From Microcaldota archaeon (GTDB taxonomy: Archaea > Micrarchaeota > Micrarchaeia > Anstonellales > Bilamarchaeaceae), in the NCBI GenBank assembly GCA_018813445.1, contig JAHJBR010000133.1, positions 1 to 7,690 of the forward strand: DNA of 7,690 nucleotides, in the 5' to 3' direction. The notes beneath the pieces are model-generated. The model did not search any database, was not told the DNA's origin, and saw nothing but the letters and a program-made list of their open reading frames with translations. This document shows, piece after piece, positions 6,588 to 7,690 of the stretch (position 1 is its first letter; each line of letters begins with the position of its first letter). The position numbers and the translations under genes are program-made.

Positions 6588-7351
6588 TGGATCCAGAACT
6601 CGAGAAGGCATTCCAAAACGTTTGTGAGATTATCCTAGGCAAAAAGATGGGCAAGATAAAGGATTACGAAGCATGGCTGAAAAGCTATGTGCCTGACCAG
6701 TTGGTCACCAAATCCCCCCTAAGTGGAAGGACCATCTATTCTCCTGCATTTGAGTTCTGGAGAAGAGTGGGCAACAATATAATAGGCGAAGCAGAATCAC
6801 TTGAACTAGGAAAACAAGGAATTCCCAAAGAATCAGTTGTGCGCCTTAATCTCAAGAATGCCGGAGAGCTTCTTAAACCAATATCCAAACTCAGTAGCGA
6901 AGCAATAGTTGGAAGCAACATTTCGGTTGAGAAATGCGGCGCATACGGTTATTCCATGCACTGCTACGATGGCACATATTTTGTCCAGAGCAAATATTCT
7001 GCCTGCTGCTTTTGGCCCAGACAATCAGAATATGCATTCGGATGCGCCCATCTTTTCTCATCCAAATTCTGCATAAATTGCTATTATTCCTTGAATCTTA
7101 CGCGCTGCTTCGAGATGCTGGATTGCAATACCTGCTCTGATTCTTATTTCTGCCATAATTCCGAAAATTTGGACAATTGCATATTCTGTTTCAATGCAAA
7201 AAACCTGAAATATGCGATCTGCAATCTGGAATTAGGGAGGGAACAATATATGCGAATCAAGAAAATTCTCCTGGACGAAATCACCAAAAAACTGGAAATC
7301 AATAAGAAAATCGATTTGAGTATCTATAATGTTGGCTGTAGAGGTAAATGA
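6587..7351 (+). CDS. Type II module protein of the cysteine-rich repeat array
   Basis: A 254-residue counterpart of the second half of the fused gene. The N-terminal domain has NVCEIILGKKMGKIKDYEAW and SPLSGRTI (about 43-50), followed by a helical segment (about 83-104) and EAIVGSNISV. The solenoid is unusually regular: coils start at residues 135, 147, 159, 171, 183 and 195, each of 12 residues. Coil position 7 is C141, C153, C165, M177, C189 and C201; positions 3-4 are often aromatic and Cys/Ser. CINC, CNTC and CIFC result from this register. The closing motif FCFNAKNLKYAICN is followed by a Lys/Glu-rich helix and NVGCRGK, nearly identical to the end of the fused protein. There are 16 cysteines in total. 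No signal peptide or membrane segment is seen. The last codons form the ribosome-binding site of the next gene. Disulfide, metal-binding or simple buried-thiol roles for the cysteines cannot be told apart from sequence. Confidence 0.83.
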   Translation: MDPELEKAFQNVCEIILGKKMGKIKDYEAWLKSYVPDQLVTKSPLSGRTIYSPAFEFWRRVGNNIIGEAESLELGKQGIPKESVVRLNLKNAGELLKPISKLSSEAIVGSNISVEKCGAYGYSMHCYDGTYFVQSKYSACCFWPRQSEYAFGCAHLFSSKFCINCYYSLNLTRCFEMLDCNTCSDSYFCHNSENLDNCIFCFNAKNLKYAICNLELGREQYMRIKKILLDEITKKLEINKKIDLSIYNVGCRGK

Positions 7352-7416
7352 AATGGGGATCAAAGAAGCGTGGAACAGCACCTGCAAAATCCTTTTAGGA
7401 GAAGAAATAGGAGACC
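7145..7416 (+). repeat. Direct repeat copy 2 spanning a module junction
   Basis: Partner of 5627-5898, covering the end of the type II gene and the start of the third-unit gene. Differences are mostly at synonymous positions, so purifying selection on the protein has continued since the duplication. Confidence 0.65.
7341..7345 (+). promoter_or_regulatory. Ribosome-binding site of the third-unit gene
   Basis: GAGGT in the terminal Arg-Gly codons of the type II gene, 7 bases before ATG 7353. Its position and sequence copy the 5823-5827 junction. Confidence 0.55.
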
Positions 7417-7690
7417 TTGAAAAGTACGAAAAATACCTCATGCAGTACATAAAACCCCTGGGCAAAGAGAAATCCTTTCTAAGCGAAAAACATGTTCTCA
7501 TCTCAGAGAACACTTTCTGTAAAAATTCAAAATTCATAAGCAATGATGAGCGCGAAAAGGCGCAAAAGCTGCTTAAGGAAACCCAGCTAGATATAAACCA
7601 GGTAAAAGATATAGATTCAATAATCCAAGCCCTTCAGGAAGCCTTTTTCTACAGTGGAAATGTAATCCTAGGTAATTCCCATGATGTACA
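7353..7690 (+). CDS. Type I module protein, start of a third array unit, 3' partial
   Basis: 112 codons are visible before the window ends. The product opens MGIKEAWNSTCKILLGEEIG and is closely similar to the type I protein at 5835: the N-terminal domain, a Ser-rich SFLSEKHVLIS segment where relatives have SALSGKEVV, TFCKNSKFISNDE, the helix KDIDSIIQALQEAFFYSG, and the VILGNSHDV motif just before the solenoid should begin. The ATG is set by the conserved GAGGT site and by exact alignment with the 5835 start, 1518 bases upstream. Whether this copy is stand-alone like the one at 5835 or fused like the one at 4256 cannot be seen. The array therefore extends beyond this window. The function is unknown, as for its paralogues. 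Confidence 0.8.
   Translation, partial: MGIKEAWNSTCKILLGEEIGDLEKYEKYLMQYIKPLGKEKSFLSEKHVLISENTFCKNSKFISNDEREKAQKLLKETQLDINQVKDIDSIIQALQEAFFYSGNVILGNSHDV

Noticed and set aside
5627..7167. The repeated blocks as a CRISPR array or insertion-sequence ends
   Set aside because: There are only two copies, 1518 bases apart, within coding sequence, colinear with paralogous genes. They are gene duplication, not spacer-repeat structure or terminal repeats.
5573..7207. CxxC pairs read as zinc fingers, rubredoxin-like or ferredoxin-like sites
   Set aside because: The pairs follow from the 12-residue coil register and many are missing in type I modules, so no specific metal-site pattern is shown. Metal binding stays possible but is not called.
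4256..7690. Naming the array proteins CoA-transferase (CaiB/BaiF), a label I recall on some similar CPR proteins
   Set aside because: No CoA-transferase motif or fold is visible; the proteins are short, cysteine-rich repeats, so the label would be misleading.

Overview
The window looks like a piece of an archaeal chromosome, probably from a small-genome DPANN-type lineage (the lineage is inference). Archaeal marks seen directly are a two-KH Dim2/Pno1-type rRNA-processing protein, a tandem Lrp/AsnC regulator, ribosome-binding sites of the GGTGA/GAGGT type 4-7 bases before the starts, TTTAATAT/CTTAAATA-like TATA elements, and an oligo-T terminator. The DNA is AT-rich, with many ATA and AGA/AGG codons. 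No tRNA, rRNA, CRISPR array, transposase or integrase is visible.

Left part (1-1314, plus strand): a helical, HEAT-like protein whose 5' end lies outside the window is translationally coupled to the Dim2-like gene. This pair ends in a hairpin and T-rich stretch. Next, on the minus strand (1279-2307), is a double Lrp/AsnC regulator whose stop codon overlaps the end of the Dim2 gene tail to tail. Its start faces a 114-base divergent promoter region.

Right part (2422 to the window end, plus strand): one tightly packed operon. It starts with a 40-residue ORF carrying a strong ribosome-binding site. A 559-residue HerA/TraG-like P-loop ATPase follows. After it comes a tandem array of paralogous cysteine-rich proteins that runs off the right edge. 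The array is built from two module types. Both have a similar N-terminal helical domain, a solenoid region with an exact 12-residue period, and a Tyr/Asn-rich closing motif. Module I and module II are fused in the first gene (4256-5833), split into two genes overlapping by one base in the second unit (5835-6587 and 6587-7351), and a third unit begins at 7353.

The most interesting content is this ATPase plus solenoid-array operon. The 12-residue periodicity holds without slippage for 5-6 consecutive coils in every complete module, with a cysteine ladder at coil position 7 that is strongest in the type II modules. The last codons of each type II module also form the ribosome-binding site of the next gene. 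None of the array proteins shows a signal peptide or membrane segment. The function is unknown. A cytosolic multi-subunit structure working with the ATPase, under possible control of the divergent Lrp-like regulator, is a hypothesis only.
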